From Oceanispirochaeta sp. M1 (GTDB lineage Bacteria > Spirochaetota > Spirochaetia > DSM-2461): a stretch of DNA of 41,788 nt. The notes beneath the pieces are model-generated. The model was not told the DNA's origin and made no database searches. It worked only from the letters and a program-made list of their open reading frames with translations. The position numbers and the translations under genes are program-made. Shown piece after piece: positions 40,821 to 41,788 of the stretch (its first letter is position 1; the number at the start of each line of letters is the position of its first letter). The stretch spans positions 1-41,788 of the forward strand of contig NZ_QQPQ01000041.1 of NCBI RefSeq assembly GCF_003346715.1. The letters run 5' to 3'.

Positions 40821-41714
40821 CTACTCTGTTTTAATATCTCTGCATTCTTTCAGGAATCTCAGGCTGTTTTCCTGTTTTTCCAGTTCAAATTCATGGGAAA
40901 CAAATTTACCGTGATATCCTTCCAGATCCACAGCCCCCCTGTAACCTTCCGACTGAATCAGACTGAATAGTTTATGCCAGTCAGTCATTCCTTCACCGGG
41001 GAATCTAAACTCTGAAAAATCCTTTGAGAGGGCATCCTTTCCATGAATATGGTATATCCGGTGGATCCATTGCTTCATCAATTCCAGGACTGGTAATCCA
41101 AGCTGGACACAGTGTCCCGGATCGAATTCCAGGCCCACAGAATTATCCGGGAAGAAATCATTAAAGAGGATCTCCCATACTTCCGGAAGAAAAGCTATAT
41201 TCCAGTCTCCACTGGATCTGTCTCCTTCCATGGGACAGTTTTCAAAGGCCAGTTTTAACCCTTTTGCCTGGCAGCGGTCTACGATTGGTGAATAAAAATC
41301 CTTAACCCGCTGGTAGGATGCTTCCAGGGGGGTATTGGGAATCCTACCTGTAAAACCAGATATTACAGGCACTCCAAAACGGTCAGCAAATTCAATAAGT
41401 GAATTCCAGTCTGAACGGGCCTTTTTTTCCGATTCACCGTCTCTCAGGGGATTGGAATACAGTGCCAGGGAGGATATTTCAATTCCATTCTGCTCACACT
41501 TTACTGCAATATTCTCCATCAAAGAGATATTCACAGAGTCTGGAATGCTCTCCCAGAAAAAAAACTCAACGGATTCAATCCCAATGGGGATAAATCGCTC
41601 TATTGATCCGAGTGTCTTCTCACTGCCTCTGATCATGGTTCCCAGGGAACTTATATGAGTGCTCACAGCTGTCCAAGATAAAATTGCTTCATAAAAACAG
41701 CCCCATTTGACCAT
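40821..41714 (-). CDS. Sugar phosphate isomerase/epimerase (AP-endonuclease-2 fold), 5' end uncertain
   Basis: The protein has about 297 residues of the xylose-isomerase-like TIM barrel. Metal and catalytic sites are visible in LAFENCPMEGD, VGLEFDPGHCVQLG, IYHIHGKD and GAVDLEGYHG. The reading frame open to ATG 41714 has no good ribosome-binding site, and its first 17 residues come from the terminal repeat. In another frame, ATG 41692 overlaps the stop of an upstream gene (ATGA) and reads MKQFYLGQL before a stop at the repeat edge. Removing one TG would join it to STHISSLG. So a two-base frameshift near 41664-41667, or a false join, is likely. The substrate is unknown. Confidence 0.82.
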   Translation of the reverse strand: MVKWGCFYEAILSWTAVSTHISSLGTMIRGSEKTLGSIERFIPIGIESVEFFFWESIPDSVNISLMENIAVKCEQNGIEISSLALYSNPLRDGESEKKARSDWNSLIEFADRFGVPVISGFTGRIPNTPLEASYQRVKDFYSPIVDRCQAKGLKLAFENCPMEGDRSSGDWNIAFLPEVWEILFNDFFPDNSVGLEFDPGHCVQLGLPVLELMKQWIHRIYHIHGKDALSKDFSEFRFPGEGMTDWHKLFSLIQSEGYRGAVDLEGYHGKFVSHEFELEKQENSLRFLKECRDIKTE

Positions 41715-41788
41715 CTGAAAAAAACATTGATTCTGCCATTGGTTTTGGCTTATTCAACCATAGCCAGATATCTTTTTTCATGAACAAT
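41663..41788. repeat. 126-bp terminal inverted repeat, right copy
   Basis: This is an exact reverse complement of bases 2-127. It includes the 3' end of an unidentified gene (minus-strand stop at 41689-41691) and the 5' part of the isomerase gene. The overlap of the unidentified gene's stop with ATG 41692 suggests that this copy is in its natural context. Confidence 0.95.
41689..41788 (-). CDS. 3' fragment of an unidentified gene, running off the window end
   Basis: On the minus strand a frame is open from the window edge and ends ...WLNKPKPMAESMFFSDGQ then MGLFL and TGA at 41689-41691. It has about 32 residues with protein-like composition. Its stop overlaps an ATG (ATGA), the coupling style seen elsewhere in this window. 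The same fragment is repeated inverted at 2-101. I do not recognise the protein. Confidence 0.45.
   Translation of the reverse strand, partial: LFMKKDIWLWLNKPKPMAESMFFSDGQMGLFL

Noticed and set aside
1-41788. Terminal inverted repeats as telomeres of a linear spirochaete replicon
   Set aside because: Genes are cut at both edges, the repeat itself encodes parts of genes, and the match ends abruptly; hairpin telomeres would not interrupt coding frames like this.

Overview
The window reads as a chromosomal segment of a free-living, carbohydrate-fermenting spirochaete (Spirochaetaceae / Oceanispirochaeta-like; inferred, moderate confidence). The reasons are substrate-binding proteins whose signal peptides end in the spirochaete-like 'LFAAGGQE' / 'LWATGQQE' style, a MurC of the 'GIKGTGMAALAEI' type followed by YicC and a CMP-kinase-like P-loop protein, and a Gram-negative envelope (TolC-like protein, MacA/MacB-type exporter) in AT-leaning DNA. 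No rRNA, tRNA, CRISPR, transposase or phage gene was seen, and no gene-free stretch exceeds about 180 bases. The first and last 126 bases are an exact inverted repeat that cuts through genes on both sides, so the window is probably one whole assembled contig ending at a repeat or graph junction.

Left part (about 0.1-10 kb): a minus-strand operon encodes a ROK repressor, a ribose-type ABC importer (binding protein, permease, double ATPase) and a UroD/MtaA-superfamily protein, then the first codons of a further gene that is cut by the terminal repeat. Two identical-geometry inverted repeats flank the ROK promoter. Divergent from it lie an AraC regulator and a second UroD-superfamily gene, then a DTW-domain protein and a ribokinase-like kinase.

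Middle left (10-18.8 kb, minus strand): a catabolic operon for an imported, probably sulfated sugar. The order of transcription is binding protein, two MalF/MalG-type permeases, LacI regulator, two cytoplasmic Cys-type sulfatases, an Fe-S flavodoxin-like protein and a Gfo/Idh/MocA dehydrogenase. Two near-identical LacI-type palindromes control its promoter. No glycoside hydrolase, transporter ATPase or sulfatase-maturating enzyme is in the window.

Middle (18.8-28.9 kb): a QueG-like double-[4Fe-4S] protein, a membrane-anchored rhodanese, and a two-component system divergent from a five-gene tripartite exporter (adaptor, ATPase, two FtsX-type permeases, TolC-like outer-membrane factor). Next (28.9-31.8 kb) comes a housekeeping cluster, MurC-YicC-CMP-kinase-like, with a promoter placed so close to the start codon that the mRNA should be leaderless.

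Right part: a copper-homeostasis operon (CsoR, CopA, SHOCT protein) in which CopA carries a fused C-terminal CopZ-like domain. The join holds both a slippery A_AAA_AAC heptamer and an internal Shine-Dalgarno plus ATG. It is followed by a DUF89 protein; a TetR gene divergent from an aconitase-X pair plus an Old-Yellow-Enzyme-type flavoprotein in which one Fe-S cysteine is Asp; and a sugar isomerase/epimerase whose 5' end lies in the terminal repeat. The best candidates for new biology are the CopA/CopZ junction, the Asp-for-Cys cluster site beside aconitase X, the UroD-superfamily genes tied to sugar import, and the recurring hairpins placed just after each extracytoplasmic transport component.
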